A DNA stretch of 64,000 nucleotides, from NCBI GenBank assembly GCA_002163245.1, contig MAAL01000130.1:62001-126000 (forward strand), written 5' to 3'. A program made the translations under genes and the position numbers. The notes under the pieces were generated by a model, which saw only the letters and a list, made by a program, of their open reading frames with translations, was not told where the DNA came from and did no database searches. Shown piece after piece: positions 18,061 to 26,870 of this stretch. Position 1 is the stretch's first letter; each line of letters begins with the position of its first letter. Origin of the DNA: Gammaproteobacteria bacterium 42_54_T18. GTDB taxonomy: Bacteria; Pseudomonadota; Gammaproteobacteria; Pseudomonadales; Ketobacteraceae.

Positions 18061-20682
18061 CTAAGGAATTTGCTCCATCCAACGATTAACAAATTCAATA
18101 CACTCATCCAACGGCACAGGATCACAATAATATCCTCCCTGAAAATAGTCACACCAATATCGCTCTAAAAACTGTAAATGTTTGCGACTTTCAACACCCT
18201 CTGCCACCACTCTTAAGTTTAGCTGGTGCGCCATAGTTATGATCGCTGATGTCACTGAAGCATCATTTTCATCATCCACAGCATCCTTTACAAATGCCTG
18301 ATCAATTTTAACAATATCTACCGGAAAACGTCGCAAATAACGCAACGAAGAGTATCCCATACCAAAATTATCGATAGCAATGGTAATCCCCTTCTTTCTA
18401 AACATACGTAACCGAACAATACTTTCTTTTACATTTGAGCTTAAAATATTTTCATTAATTTCAAACTGAATATTACTGAAAGAAATCCCTTCCCTAGCAA
18501 TTGATACAGACAGCTTCTGAAGCATGGATTCACAATTTCTAAACTGAAAATCTGTCAAATCAATACTCACCTTTAACGAATCATAGGTTACATCCAATAT
18601 TTTTTTACAATCAATACACAGCTGTTCCAACATCCAAGTACCAATATCACAAACCAACCCTGACTCTTCAGCCTGCGGCATAAAGCTACTGGCCAGCAGT
18701 AACTTACCATCGGGGGTCTTCCAACGAATAAGCGCCTCAACCCCGACAACCGAGCCATCAACCGCATCAATCTGAGGCTGATAATATAAAACAAACTCTT
18801 TTTCCTTAATCGCTTTTCGCAATCGTTGTTCGAGATCTAGCCTCTCTCGAATTCGACGATTCATCTCATCCGCAAAAAACTGACAATTATTACGACCATT
18901 ATCTTTGGCATGATACATCGCCATATCAGCATTACGCGTTAAATCATTAATTTCAACGCCATCGTCAGGGTAAATGGCAACTCCAATACTGGTAGTCACC
19001 ACCACTTGAGTTTCAGCAATATCAACAGGCTGTCCTAATGCATTAATAATATGTGCAGCTACCGTAGACACATCACTTGGACCTGAAATCCCCTCCAATA
19101 TGATGGTAAATTCGTCTCCCCCCAACCGAGCAACAGTATCTTTCCCCCTAACATGGGTCCTAATTCGTTGCGCAACCGCTTTCAACAATTCATCACCGTT
19201 TGCATGACCCAAAGAATCATTGATATTTTTAAACCCATCCAAATCCAAATAACAAACCGCAAATTTTGCATTCTTCCGTTTTGCGTTTTTTAATGCTTGA
19301 TTAAGACGGTCATAAAAAAGCCGTCTATTTGGCAACCCTGTTAATTCATCATAATATGCAAGCTTTTCAATGGTTTCCTGGGCCGATCGGAGCTCAGTTA
19401 TATCGTAAGCTGTACTCACAAAATGGGTAATTTCATCTTGATCATCACGAATAGGGGCGACATGCTGCAGTGTCCACAACAATTCCCCAGATTTGGTTTT
19501 ATTTTGTAACTCTCCACGCCAAGACTTACCTTCACTTAAATGCCGTTGCATCCGTGTGTAATTTATCTGATTAACTTCATAACTTGCCATTTCTTCAGGC
19601 GTAAGCCCAATAATATCTTCTGGAAGGAACCCTGTTAACGAGGTAAATTGGGGGTTAACGTATTCAACAATACCATGTTTATCCGTTATCGTTACCGCAG
19701 ACGCACTATGCTCGATCGCTTGATAAAGCTGCTGCAATTTCCCCTCAGTTTCCACTCGTTTTGTTTCTTCATCAATCTGACGCAAACCAACACTGATGTC
19801 TTGACACATATCTTCCAGCAATTCCAGGGTCGGAGTATCAAAGTAATTTTCGATATTCGAATACAGACTAAAACACCCGACCACCTCGTCCTTTAGGCGA
19901 ATAGGAAGAGCGGCCATTGAATGGTAATTACGTTGTAAAGCTGCAGCTCTCCACGGAGCAAAACTTGGATCCGTTGCTATGTTGTTAACGTAGCAAACAC
20001 GGTTGTTCTGTACTGACAATCCAATTGGCCCCTTTGACCTTTCACTTTCATCCAAGCGAACAGCAATGGTTTTGACATAATCATTGTCACCAGAAGATGC
20101 CATTGGGATAATTTGATCTCCATGTTTGATGCCCATCCAGGCCATGGAAAAACCACCGATATCAACGGCAATTTTTGAAATAGAAACAAACAGATCCGTT
20201 CGAGTCTTACTGTTCGCCACTACTTTATTCGTTTCACTCAACACTGAGTAGATTTGATTTAGTCGAGCCAAGCGGTTGCCAATAACAACGGCATCCGTTA
20301 AAACCTTCAAACTAACGGCAATATATGTTTTATCCTCTGCACAAAGCTGGTGTGTTCTGGCTTCGACCAGACTCTCAGAGCTATCACTATTGGTATCAGC
20401 ACCAGCATCATTTTCTACATCACCCTGTTCACTTAGGATTTCAGTGGTTTTAATATGAAAAGCTGCACCTAAATCCCCCTGACAGCATTCACGCAAGAAT
20501 GACTGAAGTGAATCAGGAAGCTTAACCCAAGCCACAGACGCCTCATTAGAGAACTCATAACACACTAAAGACCGTGCGGCACGATTCACCAATACGACAG
20601 TCTCTGCAACAGGGTCGAGAACAATCACCCCATCAACGGAGACATTAACAATTTGCTCCAGCAAACTGCGACTTAGCTCCAT
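18061..20682 (-). CDS. PAS-GAF-PAS-GGDEF-EAL protein with damaged EAL site
   Basis: The ATG at 20682 (873 aa) has AAGG 8 bases upstream; a GTG at 20691 is the alternative. Domains in order are a short PAS (about 5-70), GAF (about 130-300), a second PAS (320-430, GIVEYVNPQFTSLTGFLPED), GGDEF (440-600) and EAL (620-865). GGDEF is intact and RGKD upstream is an I-site, so cyclase activity is likely. The EAL signature itself is present (GVEALIRWK), but the metal-site residues have changed: the expected NLS reads IDLTD, EITES reads EINEN and DDFG reads DNFG. I infer weak or no phosphodiesterase activity, with the domain possibly acting as a sensor. Confidence 0.9.
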   Translation of the reverse strand: MELSRSLLEQIVNVSVDGVIVLDPVAETVVLVNRAARSLVCYEFSNEASVAWVKLPDSLQSFLRECCQGDLGAAFHIKTTEILSEQGDVENDAGADTNSDSSESLVEARTHQLCAEDKTYIAVSLKVLTDAVVIGNRLARLNQIYSVLSETNKVVANSKTRTDLFVSISKIAVDIGGFSMAWMGIKHGDQIIPMASSGDNDYVKTIAVRLDESERSKGPIGLSVQNNRVCYVNNIATDPSFAPWRAAALQRNYHSMAALPIRLKDEVVGCFSLYSNIENYFDTPTLELLEDMCQDISVGLRQIDEETKRVETEGKLQQLYQAIEHSASAVTITDKHGIVEYVNPQFTSLTGFLPEDIIGLTPEEMASYEVNQINYTRMQRHLSEGKSWRGELQNKTKSGELLWTLQHVAPIRDDQDEITHFVSTAYDITELRSAQETIEKLAYYDELTGLPNRRLFYDRLNQALKNAKRKNAKFAVCYLDLDGFKNINDSLGHANGDELLKAVAQRIRTHVRGKDTVARLGGDEFTIILEGISGPSDVSTVAAHIINALGQPVDIAETQVVVTTSIGVAIYPDDGVEINDLTRNADMAMYHAKDNGRNNCQFFADEMNRRIRERLDLEQRLRKAIKEKEFVLYYQPQIDAVDGSVVGVEALIRWKTPDGKLLLASSFMPQAEESGLVCDIGTWMLEQLCIDCKKILDVTYDSLKVSIDLTDFQFRNCESMLQKLSVSIAREGISFSNIQFEINENILSSNVKESIVRLRMFRKKGITIAIDNFGMGYSSLRYLRRFPVDIVKIDQAFVKDAVDDENDASVTSAIITMAHQLNLRVVAEGVESRKHLQFLERYWCDYFQGGYYCDPVPLDECIEFVNRWMEQIP

Positions 20683-20791
20683 TGCCAACACCTTAAGGAG
20701 GTAGCAATTGCTTGATTACACGTTACTTTTTCCATGTTGTCAGTTTAGGACAATTTCAGACAATCACCCAAGAATAGCGCCTTTTTTAGTC

Positions 20792-21226
20792 CTACGCAGC
20801 ATCATCACCGTTACTATTGGGGCTCAATTTGGCCAACAACTCAGCATAACTGCGACATATATCAGAATGGGTTAATATTCCAGCTAATTTATCGTTTTTC
20901 ATCACAATAGCAGAATCAACATGCTTCTCTGACATCACCCGAAGCACTGCTTCTAAGGGGTCATAAATATCGGCCAGGTAAATTTTGGATGAGCACACAT
21001 CTTTCACGATCAAATCGACTGAAGCACCCGTAGGTACAAATGCTGAAGATCCAATTTTTAGATCCTCCGTCGACACCACCCCAATAAGCTGACCAATATC
21101 TGTAACGGGTAAATGGTTCACATTATTTTCTCGCATCATAAGAGATGCCTGTGACAATGACTGACTGCCTTCTATGGAATGAGGGAAAGGGCTCATAATT
21201 GCCATAATTGTTGGTAATTTTTTCAT
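20792..21226 (-). CDS. CBS-domain pair protein
   Basis: The ATG at 21226 follows GGGAGAG at good spacing; the frame starts at 21244. The 144-aa product is a tandem CBS module: ASLMMRENNVNHLPVTDIGQ then LIGVVSTEDL in the first half, and VLRVMSEKHVDSAIVMKNDK then LAGILTHSDIC in the second. CBS pairs bind adenine nucleotides and usually regulate a channel or enzyme. It is the last gene of an apparent operon DUF6394 - K+ channel - CBS (24 bases after the channel gene), which suggests that it reports energy state to the channel. It might also read through into the downstream GGDEF-EAL gene. Confidence 0.85.
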   Translation of the reverse strand: MKKLPTIMAIMSPFPHSIEGSQSLSQASLMMRENNVNHLPVTDIGQLIGVVSTEDLKIGSSAFVPTGASVDLIVKDVCSSKIYLADIYDPLEAVLRVMSEKHVDSAIVMKNDKLAGILTHSDICRSYAELLAKLSPNSNGDDAA

Positions 21227-21250
21227 TCTTACTCTCCCACCCATTTACCA

Positions 21251-22954
21251 TTATTGACCCAGATATTGACGAACCCAGTGCTTCCACACATAACCCCCGC
21301 CCTCTTCCCCAGATACCACATACCTTAGCGCATTTTCATTTGCCACCAACCATAACATCCATGATGCAGCTCTTGATAATCCACACATCAATACCTCATC
21401 ATCAATTCGTAATTGCGTTTCCCCTGCCGGCGTCATCATTAATGTGTTATCCCGTTTCAATAATAGCGGCATACAATCTAGTGCTTTTCTTCGATCATGA
21501 GGGTGTTTCATTAAATCTTCTAAAGTGAGTTCTTTCCCTGTTCGTAACTCCTCATACACTGCTGGGGCAGATTTCTTATCTAACACCAAAGACCAACTAT
21601 CAAGCTCACTCTTCCCGACTATCGACTCCAAACGCTCTATTAGCTCTTTGCTCCACTCCTCCTTTTCTTCTATCAGCTGCGCTAAAAATTCAATCAACAA
21701 TGGTGTTTTCAGTAACCCAAGAATGTGATTAGATATAATATTGCTAGGGTCCATTAGCATATCAATCCCCGCCGCACTAAAAACACTTCGATTCAAACGA
21801 TGATTCTGGCGCGCAACCATAATCAAATCAGGATTCAACTCCCTAGCCGTCATTACAATCGATAAATTGTTTGCATCGTCAGCCGTTCCAGCAATGACCC
21901 CTACCGCTATAGTAATTCGGGCTTCCAATAATGTATCCGCTTCCGTACCCAAACCTTTCACTACATGTTCGGTTATTTCTAACCCTCTTAGCTCTGGTTT
22001 TGGCTCAATAATAACCGTTGACATATCTTGTTGATCGAAACGTTTTTTTAGCGCTTTCCCAAACCGACCGTACCCACAAATTACCCAAGTACCTTGCTTT
22101 TTGGTGTATGCAGAAGACAGTGCTTTATGTTCAGGGCTGATCAGCCAGTCGTAAATCAAGTGCCGATAAGGCTGATGTATTGCACCGTCCAAGTAATCCG
22201 CAAAGATCTCAAAGGGATCCAGGATATGATCCGTACCAAATGAACCTAAGTTATTTGCATAATCCCGCGTTGCAACACGGCTAATAACCATTCTTTTCGG
22301 CTTTAACAGTTTGCTAGTAATAGCTATGGATAAGTTAGCATGATCATCATTTGTTAAACACACAACACCAATACAGTTTTTATGTTCAATACCTGCATCA
22401 TTTAAAACACCAGGATCTGAAGCATCGGCACACAGCTGAGGAACATCAAACGGTAGACTATCAAGCTCCAGCGCCTCTATTCGCGCTGGATCAATGTCTA
22501 TAACCACACAGCGCATACCTCTTTTGGTCATCTTTTCAACAACACTGCTGCCGGTCAATCCATAACCACAAACAATATAAAAGGGATCCTTCTCAGATGT
22601 AACACGGTAACGAAATCGCCCTCGCTGTAGCAAGCGTAAAAAACTTTCATCACGCAAGATTGCAACAACCGCTCCAATGCTATAAATCCACGCAATTACC
22701 GAAGAATATATCGCGATAATAGTCCAGAACCGTTGCGCTTCAGTAAAAGCATAAGGTAATTCACCGAATCCTATCGTTGATCCCATAAAACTAACAAAAT
22801 AAAACGCATGAAAAAAGCTCATGCGATATTCATTACCGTTAGCATCCTGCCCCGGTATCAAGGTGTATCCCAGTATTAACACTGAATAAATACTGATCAG
22901 CGCAATCAATGGTGCTCGTAAACGCCGAAGTATTAAAAAGGCTACGTAATTCAT
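21251..22954 (-). CDS. Potassium channel with two TrkA-N (RCK) domains
   Basis: The 567-aa protein has two membrane helices (about 15-33 and 77-99) with a pore loop carrying the selectivity filter TIGFGE (60-65), a common variant of TVGYG. Two Rossmann-type RCK domains follow: FYIVCGYGLTGSSVVEKM at about 125-142 and TWVICGYGRFGKALKKRF at about 287. Both glycine-rich nucleotide motifs look intact. The C-terminus has a TrkA-C-like part. It probably conducts K+ across the inner membrane under nucleotide control. It sits between DUF6394 (2-base gap upstream) and the CBS protein, a tight operon. Confidence 0.88.
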   Translation of the reverse strand: MNYVAFLILRRLRAPLIALISIYSVLILGYTLIPGQDANGNEYRMSFFHAFYFVSFMGSTIGFGELPYAFTEAQRFWTIIAIYSSVIAWIYSIGAVVAILRDESFLRLLQRGRFRYRVTSEKDPFYIVCGYGLTGSSVVEKMTKRGMRCVVIDIDPARIEALELDSLPFDVPQLCADASDPGVLNDAGIEHKNCIGVVCLTNDDHANLSIAITSKLLKPKRMVISRVATRDYANNLGSFGTDHILDPFEIFADYLDGAIHQPYRHLIYDWLISPEHKALSSAYTKKQGTWVICGYGRFGKALKKRFDQQDMSTVIIEPKPELRGLEITEHVVKGLGTEADTLLEARITIAVGVIAGTADDANNLSIVMTARELNPDLIMVARQNHRLNRSVFSAAGIDMLMDPSNIISNHILGLLKTPLLIEFLAQLIEEKEEWSKELIERLESIVGKSELDSWSLVLDKKSAPAVYEELRTGKELTLEDLMKHPHDRRKALDCMPLLLKRDNTLMMTPAGETQLRIDDEVLMCGLSRAASWMLWLVANENALRYVVSGEEGGGYVWKHWVRQYLGQ

Positions 22955-22956
22955 AA

Positions 22957-23340
22957 TTAACGCCGAATCATCACCGTTTCAATCGACAATAACACCGCAG
23001 ACAACAAGTTCGCCAACAGAGCTCCTCCAGATAAAGACACAATACTAGCAATAGCAGCACCATCCATCCCGACTTCAGAAACATGAACAGCCCACCCCCA
23101 AATAACAGCAGCAATAATTAACTGCAGATCTGCTACCAGACTCGTTGCCAACAGAATTGCACCCATATGAGTTCTATCACCAAACTTCATCACAGTAGCA
23201 ATAAGACTTACCGCTGTTGCAAAAAAGAGTTCGTAAACGTTGTGATGCTCTGGATTGGTCATTTCTCCCAGAAAAAAACCAAAATTCAACGTCAATGCCA
23301 GCACAATAAAAAATGCAAAAACCACCTTTTCAGTATTCAT
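22957..23340 (-). CDS. DUF6394 membrane protein
   Basis: The ATG at 23340 follows GAGGT; the frame opens earlier at 23358. The 127-aa product has about four hydrophobic segments (VVFAFFIVLALTLNFGFFLG, LFFATAVSLIATVMKFG, LATSLVADLQLIIAAVIWGW, and a C-terminal ASIVSLSGGALLANLLSAVL), with NPEHHNVYELF between the first two. I recognise this as the conserved gammaproteobacterial family DUF6394. No activity is known to me. The gene ends 2 bases before the K+ channel gene, so the proteins are probably made together, and an accessory role for the channel is an inference from position. Confidence 0.75.
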   Translation of the reverse strand: MNTEKVVFAFFIVLALTLNFGFFLGEMTNPEHHNVYELFFATAVSLIATVMKFGDRTHMGAILLATSLVADLQLIIAAVIWGWAVHVSEVGMDGAAIASIVSLSGGALLANLLSAVLLSIETVMIRR

Positions 23341-23428
23341 CTTACCTCTCAAAATCAACCACTTAGTCTTTTATATCCTTCATTATAGGCTGATATACCA
23401 TTAAGGTGCCAGAGCCCTAATTCATACT

Positions 23429-24334
23429 CTACTTCAAAACCCAAGGAGCACATTCACGGGTATAAGACACGGTATGATCTATAAAAGCTCTAACTTTAGT
23501 GGTGAACTGTTTTTTCTTAGAAAAAGCCAGATAAATAGGCACATCTATTGATTGCTGGGGCAGCACTTCGACGAGCAGGCCTTTTTCTAAGTGCTGGTAT
23601 ATTTGAATATCAGGTAATTGAGCAATACACACCCCATCAAGTACTAACCGCCGTAACGATAGAAAATCATTGGTTAGAATACGGCTCTCCATTTTTTTCT
23701 TAAAAGCGCCCTTCTTAAAAGATGGCTCCTTAAAATCTGCCCAGTCAGAAATTTGGGAATGTGCAAATTGATGTCCAGAAAGATCCGTAACACTACTCGG
23801 CATTCCGTACTTTTTTATATAACCTGGACTTGCACAATAAATCGTTTTAAAACAACCGAGTTCACGAGCAATAAGAGTGGAGTCAGCAATCTCTCCCATC
23901 ATAAAAATACAATCAAAGCGCTGTTCAGACAAATCAAGCTGTGTTGTTACGGTAAGATACTCAATAGTTACTTCAGAATATTTACGCAAAAAACTATCAA
24001 GCATATTTGATAAAAAAGGATCATCAATGGGAATTAAACTTAACACCCTCAGCACACCAAACGGTTCCTTTTGAATGCTCTGCATAGCAATTTCGGCCGC
24101 CTTGGCCTCATGCAACATGCGACTGCAGTAGTCGTAATACACCGCCCCAGCGTCCGTAGTATTTTGCTGATGAGAAGAGCGTTGTATTAACTGCACGCGC
24201 AAACGCCTTTCAAGATCAGCAATCCGCCTACTCACCGTTGACAATGGGACGCCTGTTTTTTTGGATGCTATTGATTGACTACCGCTGTCAACAACCTCTA
24301 CAAATGTCGCCATTTCATCGAGTGATACCTTCAC
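23429..24334 (-). CDS. LysR-family transcriptional regulator
   Basis: The 301-aa protein begins at a GTG (24334) with GGGAGGCAGT just upstream. The winged helix-turn-helix occupies residues 1-60 (MATFVEVVDSGSQSIASKKT, then GVPLSTVSRRIADLERRLRV), and the substrate domain follows (LRVLSLIPIDDPFLSNMLDS, later CIFMMGEIADSTLIARELG). The pattern is of the AaeR/DsdC-like group that lacks a diagnostic ligand motif. Divergent to it, across the 369-base gap that holds an acyl-CoA synthetase relic, is the CocE-like hydrolase gene. Control of that hydrolase is possible but unproved. Confidence 0.88.
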   Translation of the reverse strand: MKVSLDEMATFVEVVDSGSQSIASKKTGVPLSTVSRRIADLERRLRVQLIQRSSHQQNTTDAGAVYYDYCSRMLHEAKAAEIAMQSIQKEPFGVLRVLSLIPIDDPFLSNMLDSFLRKYSEVTIEYLTVTTQLDLSEQRFDCIFMMGEIADSTLIARELGCFKTIYCASPGYIKKYGMPSSVTDLSGHQFAHSQISDWADFKEPSFKKGAFKKKMESRILTNDFLSLRRLVLDGVCIAQLPDIQIYQHLEKGLLVEVLPQQSIDVPIYLAFSKKKQFTTKVRAFIDHTVSYTRECAPWVLK

Positions 24335-24703
24335 ACTGCCTCCCTGAAAATAGTTTCTTTCAAAACTTAAATAAAAACTTCAGCCAAAACTTCCGCAAAC
24401 GCATAAGAACCCCATAATAATCACATATTTTTTTACAAAACAACCAGGCAAAAAGATTAGTCATAAAAGTCGCGTAGCTTTATTTTTCCACTGGGTGTTT
24501 CCTTAGGAACATCCAATAAATACCATTTGGCACACTTGATATCACCACAACACTTTTCTAAAAAAATCATGCTAAATACCTTTAACACCAGATCCCATAT
24601 ATGAGAATAGCGTTCTAATTCCGTCTTATTGTGATTAATAAATCCATAAGCTATTTATGTTCCTTCAAGTTTAATTGGACATAATAATAAAACGGAGAGA
24701 GCT
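24335..24703. other. 369-base intergenic region containing a gene relic
   Basis: The gap separates the LysR gene from the CocE-like hydrolase. Bases 24457-24654 on the minus strand hold the tail of a decayed acyl-CoA synthetase, annotated separately. GGAGAGA lies just before the hydrolase ATG. CATAAT at 24681 resembles a -10 box but is too close to the ATG to be convincing. Nothing else is recognised. Confidence 0.5.
24457..24654 (-). pseudogene. C-terminal relic of an AMP-binding acyl-CoA synthetase
   Basis: A 66-codon open stretch on the minus strand ends at 24457 and is preceded by a stop at 24655-24657. Its last 38 codons (from the ATG at 24570) read EKCCGDIKCAKWYLLDVPKE then TPSGKIKLRDF. 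This matches the end of adenylate-forming enzymes, where an FKxPK-like stretch is followed by LPKTxSGKI(L/Q)R, and the SGKI lysine is the adenylation lysine. Nothing of the large N-terminal domain remains. I read it as a deletion remnant, presumably of a fatty acid or carboxylate ligase that once lay beside the LysR gene. Confidence 0.6.
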
Positions 24704-26791
24704 ATGTTTTTTTCAAAAAAAACCTCAGCAATTCAACTCGTTAAAACCATTTTCTTTACAATCGTTCTGATTTATACAATCTCAGGATGTTCCGGAAAAT
24801 CATCTCAAGAACAAAGCTCGGGGCAAACAGATAAAGCTCAAACACCTTCGGAAAATGACGAAGGTGAATCTAATGATGACTCTGATAGCAATACAGATGA
24901 GGGCTCCGATGACAACGCTAGTGCTGAAAAAAACATTTACACAAGGAATGAAGATTATCCAAAAATAATCACGCTGCCTATCAAATATTTTGTTGCAAGC
25001 AATGGAAAAAAAATAGCAGTATCGGTATCACTCCCAGCGACCGACCAAGGCAGCATCCCCAACGAATCCTTTCCCGCCATATTGGTTCAAACCGGTTACA
25101 ACATGAGTTTAATGTCACCCGCCTCTATTCTCGGGCAGGGAACGTTAATTGGCGGAGCAGACCCTTATTTCATTAAGCGTGGTTATGCCATGGTTACCGT
25201 CGATGTTCTTGGCACAGGAATATCAGAGGGCGGCTGGGAACTGCTAGGCCAAGAGGAACAAAATGGCTACGGGGACACGATAGATTGGATACTTCAACAA
25301 ACCTGGTCAAACGGAGACATTGCGACTTCAGGAGCATCTTATATGGCAATCACCGCCCTTTTTTCTGCACAACAACGGCCTGACGCCGTTAAAGCTGTTT
25401 TTGCCGTTGTACCTCTTGGTGATGCACAACGAGGAATTGTTGGAACAGGAGGGTTAATCAACGGTGTTTTCATGAAGACGTGGATGTCACTGACACAATT
25501 ACTTGGTACACAAAATACTCTCGCCAAGCTCCTACACCCCCAACACGGCCATCAAATTGATCAATCCACAATGGAACACATTGATCATATCGATAGTTAT
25601 TACCTGCCGCTTATCGACGATGCATTAAATGGTACTCCTTATATTCGTTACGACGGCGACTTTTGGCGAACACGGTCTCCAATTGAAAATATCAATAAAA
25701 TCACCGCACCTACGTTTATAACCGGAGCTCTACACGACATATTCCAAAGAGATGCCCCATTACTATACGAAGCATTACAGCAAAATGTAGATTCAAGGCT
25801 CGCAATTTACGACAGCGACCATATTATGAATATACTTCAAGCATCCAACGGAAATGATTCGCTTGCACCGTTGATGAGCCTATTGCTGCAGTGGTTTGAT
25901 AAACACGTAAAAGGCATCAACTCTCACACAGAAGACATCCCTCTTGTTACACAGTTTGTTAAAAACTATAAACCAAAGGGCTCAGATAGTTTTTCCACAA
26001 CAACAGCATGGCCTCATCCATTAGCCACCCCTGAGCGATGGTATTTACATGGTGACATGTCTTTATCTCAACAACTTCCTATCACTGCAGAAGAAACACA
26101 AAACATGCAAACACCAAACTTTACAGAGATTGAGATAGGAAAATCAAAAGGAGGGCAATTTCTAATGTTCTCTGTAACACCTGTTGATGGAACCAAGTGC
26201 TCCATCAGTTACCGCCAGTGGACACTGGGTGGGGCAGGTTTAGCCCTATTCCCAGATGAATGTCTATTTAATAACAAAGACCTAGAATTAAATGCACTGA
26301 ATTATGAAACCGAATTAATGCAAGGAGACTATTACATTAATGGGCCAATTCAAGCTGACATTTGGATTGAAAGCAGCGTTAATGAAGCAGTGCTCTCTGT
26401 ACGTATTGATGAGGTCTCCCCTGACGGAGATACCATTATCCCTCTTACCAATGGACTACTTGCTGCTACATCCAGAGCGGTAAATACCGAACTCTCACGA
26501 TACCTCGATGATCAAATGATACAACCCTATCACTACTTTACTGAGGGCACTGCATCTGCAATTACCCCAGGTGAAGTAATAAAGATGCAAGTTGAAATAT
26601 TCCCAACAAGTGCAATCATTCGAAAAGGTCATCGGTTACGTGTTTCTATTAGCCCCAGTAATCAAGCGCAAGGGGTTATGAACTATGTACAACAAGACAA
26701 CTCGATAAATGGAATCACGACGATTCACAACAGCCCTGAACACCCTTCAAGTATTGTTTTACCAATAGTGCCAGTGAGTGCATTAAATTAA
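24704..26791 (+). CDS. CocE/NonD-family hydrolase, lipoprotein
   Basis: GGAGAGA precedes the ATG. The 695-aa product has a lipoprotein signal with lipobox TISGC (cysteine near 29), then an acidic Ser/Asp/Glu/Asn linker (about 35-85) and an X-Pro dipeptidyl-peptidase (S15/CocE) alpha/beta hydrolase. Visible parts are the N-terminal VDVLGTGISEGGW, the nucleophile elbow TSGASYMA with the serine, GALHDIFQRDAP with the likely aspartate, and DSDHIMN with the likely histidine. A C-terminal jelly-roll (RLRVSISPSNQAQG) closes it. Such enzymes cleave esters, amides or acyl-amino bonds. Outer-membrane attachment is inferred. It diverges from the LysR gene and stands alone. Confidence 0.82.
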   Translation: MFFSKKTSAIQLVKTIFFTIVLIYTISGCSGKSSQEQSSGQTDKAQTPSENDEGESNDDSDSNTDEGSDDNASAEKNIYTRNEDYPKIITLPIKYFVASNGKKIAVSVSLPATDQGSIPNESFPAILVQTGYNMSLMSPASILGQGTLIGGADPYFIKRGYAMVTVDVLGTGISEGGWELLGQEEQNGYGDTIDWILQQTWSNGDIATSGASYMAITALFSAQQRPDAVKAVFAVVPLGDAQRGIVGTGGLINGVFMKTWMSLTQLLGTQNTLAKLLHPQHGHQIDQSTMEHIDHIDSYYLPLIDDALNGTPYIRYDGDFWRTRSPIENINKITAPTFITGALHDIFQRDAPLLYEALQQNVDSRLAIYDSDHIMNILQASNGNDSLAPLMSLLLQWFDKHVKGINSHTEDIPLVTQFVKNYKPKGSDSFSTTTAWPHPLATPERWYLHGDMSLSQQLPITAEETQNMQTPNFTEIEIGKSKGGQFLMFSVTPVDGTKCSISYRQWTLGGAGLALFPDECLFNNKDLELNALNYETELMQGDYYINGPIQADIWIESSVNEAVLSVRIDEVSPDGDTIIPLTNGLLAATSRAVNTELSRYLDDQMIQPYHYFTEGTASAITPGEVIKMQVEIFPTSAIIRKGHRLRVSISPSNQAQGVMNYVQQDNSINGITTIHNSPEHPSSIVLPIVPVSALN

Positions 26792-26870
26792 ACCGTCATG
26801 CAACATCACAAAATGATAAAGAGAGCCTCTCCTAAAAAAGGTTAGACTCTCAAAACATGAATATTTACAC

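Noticed and set aside
24681-24686. CATAAT as a -10 box for the CocE-like gene
   Set aside because: It lies only 18 bases before the start codon and no -35 element sits at the proper distance.
26812-26855. Possible terminator after the CocE-like gene
   Set aside because: GAGAG and CTCTC can pair, but the rest of the stem has several mismatches and no T-tract.
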